This document shows, piece after piece, positions 45,289 to 54,089 of a stretch of DNA of 64,000 nucleotides. Position 1 is the stretch's first letter, and each line of letters opens with the position of its first letter. Source of the DNA: Paenimyroides baculatum (GTDB lineage: Bacteria > Bacteroidota > Bacteroidia > Flavobacteriales > Flavobacteriaceae). The notes under the pieces are model-generated. The model saw only the letters and a list, made by a program, of their open reading frames with translations. It was not told where the DNA came from and searched no databases. Where the stretch lies: positions 310,001 to 374,000 of the forward strand of contig NZ_VWSG01000001.1 in the NCBI RefSeq assembly GCF_008629655.1, read 5' to 3'. The position numbers were made by a program, and so were the translations under genes.

Positions 45289-45900
45289 ATGGCAAAAATG
45301 AAAAAATCAAGTACAAGGATAGATATGACCGCAATGTGTGACGTATCATTCTTATTGCTAACATTCTTCGTTTTAACCTCTACAGCAAAAACACCAGAAG
45401 TTCACCCTGTTGATTTGCCTGTGTCTACAAAGGAAACTAAAATTCCTTCAGATGATATTTTATCAATAACCGTTGGTCAAGAAAACGTGTATATTGGTAT
45501 CGCAGGTAAAGAAGATCGTAAAGATATCTTAACAAGAATGGGGCAGGAATATAAAATTGAGTTCACAGAAGCAGAGAAAAACGCTTTTGCTGGATTAGAA
45601 AACTTTGGTGCTGATATTCGTGAAATGAAGACCTTGTTGGCTAAGTCACCAGGTGACCGTATGCAGGAAGAGTTTCATAAGGGTATTCCTTATAAAGATT
45701 CTTTAAACAATCAGTTATCTTCTTGGGTACGTAATGCACGTGAATCATCTTGGCAACGTAAAGAGTCGTTTTTAAAAGTTGCGATTAAAGGTGATGCAAA
45801 CGAGCAGTTTGGTACAATTAAAGAGATAATGAATATTTTACAAGAACAACGTCAAAACCGCTTTTACCTTGTTACAGGTTTAAGATCTGACGACTTTTAA
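45289..45900 (+). CDS. exbD: ExbD/TolR-type protein 1
   Basis: This 203-aa protein has one N-terminal helix preceded by a basic segment. The proton-carrying Asp of the family lies at the helix start in TAMCDVSFLLLTFF (about residue 18). The periplasmic domain (about 45-203) is longer than classical ExbD (about 140 aa). The second exbD starts 20 nt downstream. Confidence 0.92.
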   Translation: MAKMKKSSTRIDMTAMCDVSFLLLTFFVLTSTAKTPEVHPVDLPVSTKETKIPSDDILSITVGQENVYIGIAGKEDRKDILTRMGQEYKIEFTEAEKNAFAGLENFGADIREMKTLLAKSPGDRMQEEFHKGIPYKDSLNNQLSSWVRNARESSWQRKESFLKVAIKGDANEQFGTIKEIMNILQEQRQNRFYLVTGLRSDDF

Positions 45901-45920
45901 TCACTAAAATTTAAAAAGAA

Positions 45921-46466
45921 ATGGCAGAATTAAATACAGGTGGTGGCGAAGGCAAAAAAGGCGGTAAAAAAGTAAGAAGTAAAAAACAAAATGCCGGGGT
46001 TGATTTAACGGCCATGGTAGATTTGGCATTCTTATTGATTACGTTCTTTATGTTAACCACTTCCTTATCTAAACCGCAGTCTATGGATTTGACTATGCCG
46101 GATAAAATTAAGGATCCAACAACAAAACCACAAGAGGCTAAAGAATCTAAAACTATGACTATTTTAATTGGTAAAGACCGTAAATTAAAATATTATATGG
46201 GGATTTTAAAAGAACCTTACCAAGGAGTTGGGCCAACAGATTCAACTTATGGGCAAAATGGTATTCGTAAAATCATCTTGCAGAAAATGGCTAATTTGAA
46301 AGCTAGTGGACAAGTTGGAAAAGATGGAGTTGTTGTGTTGATTAAAGCAATAGAAGAAGCTACTTATACTGATATGATTGATATTTTAGATGAAATGGCA
46401 ATTACAGGAGTTGAGATCTATGCGATACAAGACATGACAGAAGAGGAAAAAGCAGTTATGCAGTAG
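45921..46466 (+). CDS. exbD: ExbD/TolR-type protein 2
   Basis: This 181-aa protein has a Gly/Lys-rich basic N-terminus and a single helix starting VDLTAMVDLAFLLITFF with the conserved Asp, then a periplasmic domain. Two different ExbD subunits next to one ExbB are usual in Flavobacteriaceae and suggest a hetero-oligomeric stator. The tonB gene follows after 22 nt. Confidence 0.92.
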   Translation: MAELNTGGGEGKKGGKKVRSKKQNAGVDLTAMVDLAFLLITFFMLTTSLSKPQSMDLTMPDKIKDPTTKPQEAKESKTMTILIGKDRKLKYYMGILKEPYQGVGPTDSTYGQNGIRKIILQKMANLKASGQVGKDGVVVLIKAIEEATYTDMIDILDEMAITGVEIYAIQDMTEEEKAVMQ

Positions 46467-46488
46467 CATAAATAAAAAATAAACTACT

Positions 46489-47358
46489 ATGGCTAATATT
46501 AATTTATTTGGAAAGGATTGGACAAACGTTGTGTTTGAAGGTCGTAACAAAGCTTACGGTGCCTACAAATTGCGTCAGGAAAATCCTAAAACAACATTAC
46601 TAGCATTATTGTTGGGGATTGTTTGTATTGGTTTGGCTTTTGGTGGATCAATAGCTTATAAATCTGTATTTGGTGAGAGATTCTCGTCTGATAAAGATGA
46701 AAAAGAAGTTGAGGTAACGGAAATTGTAATGCCTTTACCAGAACCAGAACCAGAACCAGAAGTAATTGAAGAACCAGAGCCGGAACCAGTTGTCGAGCAG
46801 GCAGATGCATCTAAATCTGTACAAGAAGAAGTAAAATTCTTGGAAACAGAAGTTAAGAAAGATAAAGATGTAAAAGACGAGCAAAAAACTACTCAGAAAG
46901 ATTTTGATGATACAAAAACTTCTGGTCGTGAAAATCGCGAGGGTGATAAAGACGGTGATACTAAATTTGATGGTAAACAAACCGGTGGTGCTGAAAAAGG
47001 ATCAAAAGGTACAGGAACCGGAGATAAAAAATCTGATGACGAAAATAAAGTTCACAGTTTTGTTCAGCAAAAAGCTGCGCCTAATGAAGGTTTAGCTAAA
47101 TTTATGCAAAACTATGCGCGTAAATTTAATGCACCAGATGTTGGCGGAAACGTTACTGAAATTAAAGTGCGTTTAAAGTTTGTTGTTGAAAAAGATGGAT
47201 CTTTTACAGATTTACAGGTTTTAGATGACAAACAAGGTGTGGGTAACGAGGCAAAGCGTGTGTTAAAAGCAATGCCGCAATGGAAACCTGCGCAACACAA
47301 CGGTAAAACTGTACGTTCTAGTTTTACATTACCAATTACAATTAAAGTAAATAACTAA
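46489..47358 (+). CDS. tonB: energy transducer TonB (Pro/Glu-rich linker)
   Basis: This 289-aa protein has a conserved Bacteroidota N-terminus (LFGKDWTNVVFEGRNKAYGAYKLRQ), one membrane helix (about 35-55), a PEPEPEP-type rigid linker (about 83-103), a charged linker, and a TonB_C domain (about 190-289) with KVRLKFVVEKDGSFTDLQ and VKAMPQW-like motifs. It transmits proton-motive force to outer-membrane TonB-dependent and SusC-type receptors. A paralogue lies at 47735. Confidence 0.94.
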   Translation: MANINLFGKDWTNVVFEGRNKAYGAYKLRQENPKTTLLALLLGIVCIGLAFGGSIAYKSVFGERFSSDKDEKEVEVTEIVMPLPEPEPEPEVIEEPEPEPVVEQADASKSVQEEVKFLETEVKKDKDVKDEQKTTQKDFDDTKTSGRENREGDKDGDTKFDGKQTGGAEKGSKGTGTGDKKSDDENKVHSFVQQKAAPNEGLAKFMQNYARKFNAPDVGGNVTEIKVRLKFVVEKDGSFTDLQVLDDKQGVGNEAKRVLKAMPQWKPAQHNGKTVRSSFTLPITIKVNN

Positions 47359-47359
47359 T

Positions 47360-47590
47360 ATGTTAGAAAACTTTATAAATAATTTTAAACAAAAATCGCT
47401 TTTACAGCGATTTTTGTTCTTTATTGGCTTGCTTTTCCTGATACTGTATTTTGTATTGGGATGTATGTTTATTTTTTGGAAAACCATTCCTTTGGAATTA
47501 TCGTACAACCGCAGGCTGCTCTTTGGTATACTGCTTATAGTGTACAGTATTTTCAGATTTTTTAGAATAATAAACATAAGACAAGATTAA
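47360..47590 (+). CDS. small two-helix membrane protein, function unknown
   Basis: This 76-aa protein has two hydrophobic helices (about 17-40, 52-70). It begins 1 nt after the tonB stop, which argues for a real, translationally coupled gene. A perfect 10-bp hairpin with a T run (47391-47415) lies inside its first codons, so transcription may be attenuated there. No family is recognised. Confidence 0.65.
   Translation: MLENFINNFKQKSLLQRFLFFIGLLFLILYFVLGCMFIFWKTIPLELSYNRRLLFGILLIVYSIFRFFRIINIRQD
47391..47419 (+). terminator. terminator-like hairpin inside the small membrane-protein gene
   Basis: AAAAATCGCT (47391-47400) / AGCGATTTTT (47406-47415), loop of five, then T-rich. It lies 33 nt after the tonB stop but within the next frame. 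Confidence 0.65.
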
Positions 47591-47734
47591 TTTCTTGTCT
47601 TTTTTTGTTTTTAGCAGATACTAAATAAAATATATTTACGTTAATCTGTAAATGAGTGTTTATATTTTGTATATTTAGTTAAAACATTTTTATATGGTCT
47701 GATTTTTACGCTTTAACTTAAAAACATTTTAATC

Positions 47735-48625
47735 ATGAGCAGTTTAAATTTATTTGGAAAAGAGTGGGGAAACATAGTGTTTGAAAACCGCAATAAGCTT
47801 TACGGAGCTTACAAACTACGCCAAGAAAGTGCTAAAACAACTTTTATGGCCTTGGCTATTGGTATAGGAACTTTAAGTATGATTTTTGGAAGTTCATATT
47901 TATATGCTTCTAATTCAAAAGAGGTAATTATTAGTTGTCCTGTTTCTGAGTTAGAACCTGTAGAACCTATTACAATAATTGAAGCCGATTTAATAAAAGT
48001 AGAACCAATTGTTGAAAAAGCGAAAGGTACAGAAGATGATGCAACTAAAGCAAACGCGACGAAAACGGATGTTATGGACAACAAAAAGTTAACCAATGTG
48101 AACATAACAGAAGATGACAAAGTAAAAAAAGATGATTTAACAGCTCAAAGCGAGTTTAACGATCATACTAATTCAAGTAGTGAAAATCTAAATGCTAATA
48201 AAAAGGGAACTTTGAATACTGATGGAAGCAAATCGGGTACTGAAAATACAGAAAAGGGTAATGATACTACGGGTTCTGGTTCAAATGATGGAGAGAAAAA
48301 TATTAAAGGTAACGAAATAGTTAAGTTGGTTCAAAAAAAAGCAGCACCTACCGAAGGTTTTGAAAAATTCTTTGAATCGTACATCAGAAAATTTTCTGCA
48401 AAAGATCTTGGTGGAAGCGCAACAGAAATGGTAGTGAAACTGAAGTTTGTTGTTGAAAAAGACGGATCGTTTACAGACATAAAAATTGTTGAAGATAAAC
48501 ACGGTTTGGGTAACGAAGCAATTCGAGTCTTAAAATCAATGCCTAAATGGAAAGCAGCACAACATAACGGCAGAACGGTAAGATCTCAATTTACCTTGCC
48601 AATTAAAGTAAAAGTAAACAACTAA
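47735..48625 (+). CDS. energy transducer TonB, paralogue 2
   Basis: This 296-aa protein shares the N-terminal pattern LFGKEWGNIVFENRNKLYGAYKLRQ and the C-terminal TonB domain (KLKFVVEKDGSFTDIK, VLKSMPKWKAAQHNGRTVRS) with the TonB at 46489, so it is a tandem duplicate. It has lost the PEPEPEP linker; instead the linker is rich in Asn, Asp, Lys, Ser and Thr (about 85-195). The linker change suggests a different reach or receptor set. Confidence 0.92.
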   Translation: MSSLNLFGKEWGNIVFENRNKLYGAYKLRQESAKTTFMALAIGIGTLSMIFGSSYLYASNSKEVIISCPVSELEPVEPITIIEADLIKVEPIVEKAKGTEDDATKANATKTDVMDNKKLTNVNITEDDKVKKDDLTAQSEFNDHTNSSSENLNANKKGTLNTDGSKSGTENTEKGNDTTGSGSNDGEKNIKGNEIVKLVQKKAAPTEGFEKFFESYIRKFSAKDLGGSATEMVVKLKFVVEKDGSFTDIKIVEDKHGLGNEAIRVLKSMPKWKAAQHNGRTVRSQFTLPIKVKVNN

Positions 48626-48627
48626 AA

Positions 48628-48660
48628 GAAGCCCGCTATTTAAAAGCGGGTTTCTCGTTT
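48628..48660 (+). terminator. terminator after the second tonB
   Basis: GAAGCCCGCT (48628-48637) / AGCGGGTTTC (48645-48654) with one G-T pair, then a T-rich tail. Confidence 0.8.
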
Positions 48661-48804
48661 TTTATAAACATATTATTTGCAATTTAACGTAAGGTAAAAT
48701 CATATTTAAGGCATCAATAATTTTTGTTTGTTAAAAATGCAAAATTTGTAAAGTTTATTAAAAAAAAAATTAGTAGATTTAGCAATCAATTAATATCTAA
48801 AATT

Positions 48805-49695
48805 ATGAAGCAGATAATTTGGTCTGTGTTAGGGTTAAGCCTGCTAATTTCGTGTAAAAAAGAACCAGCAGCATCAACTGCTGAAGTGAAAGAAGCATAC
48901 GACAGAGGAACAACAGAAATGTACGTAGAATCGTCGGTTTATCCTATAGTTGAAGATATTAACGAGGTATTTAAAACTTATTACAACGATGCCGATATAA
49001 AATTAAAAATGCTTTCGCAGAACGAGATTTTAAATGCGGTTTATAAAGATTCTAATCGTTTGGTAATAATGCCAAAGACGTTTTCGGCAAAAGAATTAGA
49101 AGCTTTCAAAGGTCGCGTTGTACCTAAAATAACGCCGATTGCTAAAGACGCAGTGTTGTTTATAACGCAGAAAAACGCAACAGATACTTTAATTAATTAC
49201 AACGATGTAATAGCTGTTTTTAAAGGAGCTAAAAAATCAGAAAAAGTATTTGTATTTCATGATGCTAATTCAAACATCGTCGAAAAAATTAAGACAGATG
49301 CCGGTGTAAGCGAATTAAGCAAGAATGTTTATTATGCAAAAACGGTTGAAGAAATTGTATCATACATCAATAAAAATAAAAATGCAGTAGGTGTTGTTGG
49401 TATCAACTGGATGTTACAACCCGATGCAAAAATAAAAGAAGGTATAAAGCAGTTGCGCTCCATGTTGGTTTATAACGATTCACTAAAGAATTATTATGCA
49501 CCATCGCAAAGTACCATTGCAGATAATACCTATCCTTTAATAAGAACAATAAATATTATAGACGTTCAGGGAAAAACAGGTTTAGGTACAGGTTTTGCTA
49601 GCTTTGCCGCTTCAGATAAAGGACAGCGAATTGTTTTAAAATCGGGTTTAATGCCGGTTACTTTACCAAAACGAGAAATTAACATAGTAGAATAA
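48805..49695 (+). CDS. PstS-like phosphate-binding lipoprotein
   Basis: This 296-aa protein starts at the ATG at 48805; the 27-codon upstream extension is AT-rich and not protein-like. A lipobox (LLISC, Cys16) is followed by a periplasmic binding fold of the PstS type: TEMYVESSVYPIVEDI, VGVVGINWML and GTGFASFAASDKGQRIV. No ABC permease or ATPase genes are near. The binding protein is placed behind TonB genes and 28 nt before a TPR gene, so a non-ABC role in phosphate uptake or sensing is possible (inference). Confidence 0.85.
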   Translation: MKQIIWSVLGLSLLISCKKEPAASTAEVKEAYDRGTTEMYVESSVYPIVEDINEVFKTYYNDADIKLKMLSQNEILNAVYKDSNRLVIMPKTFSAKELEAFKGRVVPKITPIAKDAVLFITQKNATDTLINYNDVIAVFKGAKKSEKVFVFHDANSNIVEKIKTDAGVSELSKNVYYAKTVEEIVSYINKNKNAVGVVGINWMLQPDAKIKEGIKQLRSMLVYNDSLKNYYAPSQSTIADNTYPLIRTINIIDVQGKTGLGTGFASFAASDKGQRIVLKSGLMPVTLPKREINIVE

Positions 49696-49723
49696 TCAAG
49701 GTTTTTCAATATAATTGTAAATT

Positions 49724-51382
49724 ATGAATAAAAAAATTACCCTAAGTTTAGCTTTATTATCATTCATTTTTAGCGCAAACGCACAGAGTGGTGCTAATGA
49801 TATTGATACGGCAATTAAGTACGGTCGTTACGATGTTGCAAAAAAAGAATTATACAAGCTTGTTAGATCACAACCAAACCAAGGTAAAAACTTTTATCGT
49901 TTAGGGGTAATTCATTTAAACGAAAATAACCAGGATTCGGCAAGTTACTACTTCAAGCAAGGTTTAAGAGCCGTTAAAGATGTTGATATCAACAATCTTG
50001 GGTTAGGTAAATTAGGTTTGCTTACACAGAAAGATAAAGAAGCAAAATCAAAATTTAATGCAGCAACTTTAAATATGGGTCCAAAAGATTATCAAATCTA
50101 TTTGGATATTGCAAATGCTTATACATTCGCTCCAAAACCTGATTACGATTTGGCTTTAGAGTTTGTAAACAAAGCATTGTTTCTAGAATTAGAAGAACCG
50201 GAACCACACATTGCTCGGGGAGATATTTACTTTGCAGAAAAGCAGTTTGTTGATGCGCGCAGAGTGTATTACGAAACATCGAAAAGATTCCCAAACAGTC
50301 ATTTACCAAAAATGAAACTGGCTGATGTTTTACGCGCTGGTAACGAATTTGAAGATGCAATTAAAGTATATGATACCATTGTTTCTAAAGATCCGGCTTA
50401 TGCTGATGTTTACAAGCAATTAGCATTAACGCATGCTGATTATGCTCGTTTTAAAGACGATAAAGCACTTTTACAGCCTGGTGTAGAAAACTATTTCAAA
50501 TACCATGGAATGATTGGTGAAAGTATGGATGTTGATAACGAATTGGCTGCATACTTAATCAAAAATAAAGATTACAAGGCTTTAGGAGATTTGGTTAGAA
50601 CAAAATGGTACACACGTGGAGATAACTTCTTTATGTACCGTTACCGTGCAATTGCCGATTTCCAAAACGGTAAATTTTTAGATGCTAAAGAAAACATCAA
50701 CATGTATTTTGATGTTCAAGATAAGAAAGATCAATTATTGCCTATCGATTATTTATACAAAGGCTTGTCTGAATTAGAAGCGTCACGTAAAGAAGACGGA
50801 ACTTTTAACGAAGCGGTTTACAAAAAATCAATCGATGAAATGGCTAAAGCGGTTAAAGAAAATCCTAAATTGGGAGTTGCTTTACACGAATTGGGAATGG
50901 ATTTGTTTAAAGACGAACATTTTGAACAAGCTTATTTCGTTTTCGATTTAGCTTCTAAAGATGAAAAATCGCCTTATTACGTGTACGATATGTATTACAA
51001 AGGTAATGCACTTTACATGGCAAGCGATAAGCCTATGTTTAACGATCAGTTACAGAAAGCAAAAGACAACTTGGATAGCTCTTTGAAAAAGACGCCTACA
51101 TTTGAAGCTTACCTGATTAGTGCGCGTGTTAACAGAAACTTGAATACGCCTACGTCTTTAGCTAAAATGGAAAAAGATTACGAAGGGTTTATCGATTTGT
51201 TAACTCAAAAAGGATTTGCAAACGATGCAGCTTTTAAAGACGCGTTAATTGAAGCTTACACCATGATTGGTAATTACAACCAAACTGCAAACAAAGCTAA
51301 AGCAACAAGTTCTTTCCAAAAAGTACTACGATTAGATTCTAGTAACGAATACGCAAGAAAACAAGTACAAAGCGCTAAATAA
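49724..51382 (+). CDS. secreted tetratricopeptide-repeat protein
   Basis: This 552-aa protein has a signal peptide (about 1-20, ending FSANAQ) followed by many helical TPR-like repeats throughout, for example NFYRLGVIHLNENNQDSASYYF and ARGDIYFAEKQFVDARRVYYE. It is probably periplasmic and a scaffold for protein-protein contacts. The 28-nt gap suggests co-transcription with the PstS-like gene. It is followed by a strong terminator. Confidence 0.9.
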   Translation: MNKKITLSLALLSFIFSANAQSGANDIDTAIKYGRYDVAKKELYKLVRSQPNQGKNFYRLGVIHLNENNQDSASYYFKQGLRAVKDVDINNLGLGKLGLLTQKDKEAKSKFNAATLNMGPKDYQIYLDIANAYTFAPKPDYDLALEFVNKALFLELEEPEPHIARGDIYFAEKQFVDARRVYYETSKRFPNSHLPKMKLADVLRAGNEFEDAIKVYDTIVSKDPAYADVYKQLALTHADYARFKDDKALLQPGVENYFKYHGMIGESMDVDNELAAYLIKNKDYKALGDLVRTKWYTRGDNFFMYRYRAIADFQNGKFLDAKENINMYFDVQDKKDQLLPIDYLYKGLSELEASRKEDGTFNEAVYKKSIDEMAKAVKENPKLGVALHELGMDLFKDEHFEQAYFVFDLASKDEKSPYYVYDMYYKGNALYMASDKPMFNDQLQKAKDNLDSSLKKTPTFEAYLISARVNRNLNTPTSLAKMEKDYEGFIDLLTQKGFANDAAFKDALIEAYTMIGNYNQTANKAKATSSFQKVLRLDSSNEYARKQVQSAK

Positions 51383-51390
51383 ATAACAGA

Positions 51391-51419
51391 AGAGCAACTT
51401 AACGGTTGCTCTTTTTTTT
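51391..51419 (+). terminator. terminator after the TPR gene
   Basis: AGAGCAAC (51391-51398) / GTTGCTCT (51405-51412), then eight T. Confidence 0.9.
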
Positions 51420-51445
51420 ATGAAAACTTTTTGGGATAACTATCG

Positions 51446-51453
51446 TATCTTTG
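51446..51453 (+). promoter_or_regulatory. -7 box of queE
   Basis: TATCTTTG 15 nt before the queE ATG at 51469. Confidence 0.6.
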
Positions 51454-51468
51454 CAAAAAAAATAAAAA

Positions 51469-52086
51469 ATGACAACAGCAGAAACAATAGTTGAATCGTT
51501 ACCTTTAATGGAGGCTTTTTATACCATTCAAGGAGAAGGTTTTTACACCGGTCACGCTGCGTATTTTATACGTTTGGCAGGATGCGATGTTGGTTGCCAT
51601 TGGTGCGATGTTAAAGAAAGCTGGGACGAAAACCTGCATCCTAAAGTTTTGGTAAACGATATTGTTTCGCAAGCCGAAGAGAACGGAAAACTGGTTGTAA
51701 TTACTGGCGGTGAGCCTTTAATGTGGAATTTAGATCATCTTACCTCAAAATTAAAAGAAAAGGGAATCCAAACAAATATAGAAACATCCGGAGCTTATGA
51801 ACTGTCTGGTTTTTGGGATTGGATCTGTTTGTCGCCAAAGAAAAAGAAATTGCCGACACAAAGTGTTTACGATGCTGCCAATGAATTAAAATGCATTATT
51901 TACAATCATCACGATTTTAAATTTGCCGAAGAACAGGCTGCCAGAGTGAACAAGAATGCTAAATTGTATTTGCAGGTAGAGTGGGGTAAGAAGGATGAAA
52001 TGCTGCCATTGGTTATTGATTATGTAAAAAATAATCCTAAATGGGCGATTTCTACACAAACTCATAAATATTTGGATATTCCTTAA
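51469..52086 (+). CDS. queE: 7-carboxy-7-deazaguanine synthase QueE
   Basis: This 205-aa radical SAM enzyme makes the 7-deazaguanine ring from 6-carboxytetrahydropterin in queuosine synthesis. The 4Fe-4S cluster ligands are Cys39, Cys43 and Cys46 (CDVGCHWC), with GGEPL as the second SAM contact. The N-terminal FYTIQGEGFYTG is family-typical. The pathway's last enzyme, QueG, is encoded at 9265. Confidence 0.95.
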   Translation: MTTAETIVESLPLMEAFYTIQGEGFYTGHAAYFIRLAGCDVGCHWCDVKESWDENLHPKVLVNDIVSQAEENGKLVVITGGEPLMWNLDHLTSKLKEKGIQTNIETSGAYELSGFWDWICLSPKKKKLPTQSVYDAANELKCIIYNHHDFKFAEEQAARVNKNAKLYLQVEWGKKDEMLPLVIDYVKNNPKWAISTQTHKYLDIP

Positions 52087-52114
52087 AATATTTTAATTTT
52101 ACCTTAAAAAAGTT

Positions 52115-52510
52115 ATGAAGAAAATAATACTGTTCGTGTTTTTATTTGCAGCAGCAAATAGCTTTGCACAGGCGAATAAAGCTGATGTAATGAAGTTGGT
52201 TGAATTATCGGGCGAAGTAGCTGAATTCTACAATATTACCGATGAAATTTCAAAACAACTTTCTGTGAACAATCGTGAAAGTTTTAAAAAGGATATGGAG
52301 CCTTTAATTGCGAAACAAAAAAAGAGTTTAATTGCTTATTATTCGCAAAACTTATCACAAAGCGAAGTTGAAAACTTGATTGAATTTTATCAGACACCAT
52401 TGGCAAAAAAATTCATGATGATCAAGCAAAATTATGCTACGGTTTTAAGCAATAAATCTGAAGATTTTAAAAGCGAAATACAAGGTATTATAATGAAATA
52501 TATGATGTAA
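52115..52510 (+). CDS. DUF2059 secreted protein
   Basis: This 131-aa protein has a signal peptide (about 1-19, ending SFAQ) and a helical domain with ENLIEFYQTPLAKKFMM, the DUF2059 signature. The family function is unknown; members are periplasmic. It follows queE by 28 nt and may be co-transcribed with it. Confidence 0.87.
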   Translation: MKKIILFVFLFAAANSFAQANKADVMKLVELSGEVAEFYNITDEISKQLSVNNRESFKKDMEPLIAKQKKSLIAYYSQNLSQSEVENLIEFYQTPLAKKFMMIKQNYATVLSNKSEDFKSEIQGIIMKYMM

Positions 52511-52536
52511 AAAGAGAAGCAACTGCTTCTCTTTTT
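52509..52536. terminator. bidirectional terminator
   Basis: Perfect 12-bp stem AAAAAGAGAAGC (52509-52520) / GCTTCTCTTTTT (52525-52536) between the convergent DUF2059 and methyltransferase genes. Confidence 0.9.
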
Positions 52537-53246
52537 TATTTTGTAATTCTAGCCAGATAATCAAAATTAGATCCTTCTAAAACCAACTCACATTTTAAAT
52601 TTTGAGCTATACAGGCATTTTGAAGTGTATTAAAATCTAAATAAAGCCAATTAAAAGGTTCTTCTTTATCACCCTTGTATGAGACATTGAATGTTAGTTC
52701 GCCATAGTAATCGCCATAGATAGGAATCCATTTTCCACCATCATCGTCTTCGTCGAACATATAAATAATGTCTGAACTATCAATTAAAATCTGTCCGTTA
52801 TCTGTCAGTAAAGTCTTTAATTTCGATAGGTATTGATCAATGTTTTTCAATCTACCAAAAATTCCGGTACCATTCATCAAAAGCAGAATCGTATTGAATT
52901 TTTCCGAATCATCAACTTGTAAAATATCAATCTGCATAGTTTTTTCAACACCGCGAATTTTACAGGTTTCAACAGCATTTGCAGATATATCAATTGCCAA
53001 AACATTCAATCCTTTTTCCTGTAAATACAATGCATGACTTCCTGCACCACAACCAACATCCAGAATGTTTCCTTTTGCAAGTTTTAATGCCTTTTGCTCT
53101 AATTTAGGCATATCTTTAAACGATCGAAAAAAATAAGAAACGTCCATTTCATCGGCTTCGCTGATGTTTGTTTCGGTAATTAAATTTTCGGGCTGATTAT
53201 TTTGTACATAATCCAGCATTGCTTTGCCAAAAAGATCTTTAAACAT
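52536..53246 (-). CDS. class I SAM-dependent methyltransferase
   Basis: The protein is 236 aa from the ATG at 53246; a longer frame to 53342 would run through the divergent promoter and start region and is rejected. Motif I is ILDVGCGAGSHALYL (about residues 61-75), post-I is VLAIDIS, and there is a later LLLMNGTGIFGRL. It resembles small-molecule methyltransferases, and no substrate can be named. It is divergent from the YkgJ gene 37 nt away. Confidence 0.87.
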   Translation of the reverse strand: MFKDLFGKAMLDYVQNNQPENLITETNISEADEMDVSYFFRSFKDMPKLEQKALKLAKGNILDVGCGAGSHALYLQEKGLNVLAIDISANAVETCKIRGVEKTMQIDILQVDDSEKFNTILLLMNGTGIFGRLKNIDQYLSKLKTLLTDNGQILIDSSDIIYMFDEDDDGGKWIPIYGDYYGELTFNVSYKGDKEEPFNWLYLDFNTLQNACIAQNLKCELVLEGSNFDYLARITK

Positions 53247-53260
53247 AGTTTGATTATTTG

Positions 53261-53268
53261 TAATTTTG
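53261..53268 (+). promoter_or_regulatory. -7 box of the YkgJ-family gene
   Basis: TAATTTTG 15 nt before the ATG at 53284, which supports that start over the earlier in-frame ATG at 53266, which lies in the box. Confidence 0.55.
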
Positions 53269-53283
53269 CATTTTAAAATTGCA

Positions 53284-53778
53284 ATGGAACAGTATTTAAA
53301 ACAATTGCCAAAGTTAGCAAAAGATAAGCATACAGAAAACAAGAAGTATTTCGATAAGCTAAAGAAAAAAACACCTAAAGATTTAGATTACAAAATGCAG
53401 CTTATTCATGACGATGTTTTTAAAAAGACCGATTGTTTAAAGTGTGCAAATTGCTGTAAAACTACCGGACCTTTATTTACTTTGGCAGATATTGAGCGTG
53501 TTGCAAAGCATTTGCGCCAAAAGCCACAACAGTTTATAAGCCAATATTTACGAATTGATGAGGATAACGATTATGTGCTGCAAAGTGTGCCGTGTACGTT
53601 TTTAGATCACGAAAATTACTGTATGATTTATGATGTTCGCCCGAAAGCCTGCAGAGAATTTCCGCATACCGATAGAAAAAAGTTTCAGCAGATAAGTAAT
53701 CTTACCCTAAAAAATGTTGAAATTTGTCCGGCTGCGTTTGCAGTTGTTGAAGAAATGAAAAAGAAAATGCCTTTATAA
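53284..53778 (+). CDS. YkgJ-family cysteine cluster protein
   Basis: This 164-aa protein has CLKCANCCK (three Cys close together), then CTFLD, CMIYDVRPKACREFPH and a late Cys (VEICPAAF), the pattern of the YkgJ/UPF0153 zinc- or iron-binding family. The biochemical role is unknown. The start at 53284 is chosen from the promoter position. The stop lies in the stem of a palindrome. Confidence 0.9.
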   Translation: MEQYLKQLPKLAKDKHTENKKYFDKLKKKTPKDLDYKMQLIHDDVFKKTDCLKCANCCKTTGPLFTLADIERVAKHLRQKPQQFISQYLRIDEDNDYVLQSVPCTFLDHENYCMIYDVRPKACREFPHTDRKKFQQISNLTLKNVEICPAAFAVVEEMKKKMPL

Positions 53779-53791
53779 AAAAGGCATTTAA
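53766..53791 (-). terminator. terminator between convergent genes
   Basis: AAATGCCTT / AAGGCATTT palindrome around the YkgJ stop; the T-rich side follows the stem on the minus strand, so it best serves the small gene ending at 53795. Confidence 0.65.
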
Positions 53792-53794
53792 GTT

Positions 53795-54010
53795 TTATAT
53801 GAAACTATGTTCGTTGTCTAAATAGTTCTTTAAGAAATTGCTTGCGTCTTCTTCAGTATCAAAATTATTTATAACGTATTCAACCAAATTTAAAATAAAC
53901 TCTTTAAATCGTTCAAATAAGTCAACCACACGACCTAAAATACGAAGAAACCACTCATAAAGAGATTGAAAACGATCAATGATAGAAATTATAGCGTTTG
54001 TTGTATTCAT
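53795..54010 (-). CDS. small helical protein, function unknown (71 aa)
   Basis: This 71-aa protein is predicted mostly amphipathic-helical with an acidic C-terminus (NFDTEEDASNFLKNYLDNE); no domain is recognised. It looks real because it has an ATG, a -7 box TATATTTG (54045-54038, minus) about 28 nt upstream and a terminator after it. The alternation of hydrophobic and charged residues suggests self-association or membrane-surface binding. Confidence 0.62.
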   Translation of the reverse strand: MNTTNAIISIIDRFQSLYEWFLRILGRVVDLFERFKEFILNLVEYVINNFDTEEDASNFLKNYLDNEHSFI

Positions 54011-54037
54011 AACAAATTACTTTTTTTAACTTTTAAT

Positions 54038-54045
54038 CAAATATA
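54038..54045 (-). promoter_or_regulatory. -7 box of the 71-aa gene
   Basis: TATATTTG on the minus strand, 27 nt before the ATG at 54010. Confidence 0.6.
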
Positions 54046-54089
54046 ATAAAAAACTTGTGATTTGTAAGGTTTGTAATGATAAATTGAAG

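Noticed and set aside
46735..46980. Minus-strand frame opposite the tonB linker
   Set aside because: It is Trp/Phe/Leu repeats arising from the complement of the Glu-Pro-rich codons.
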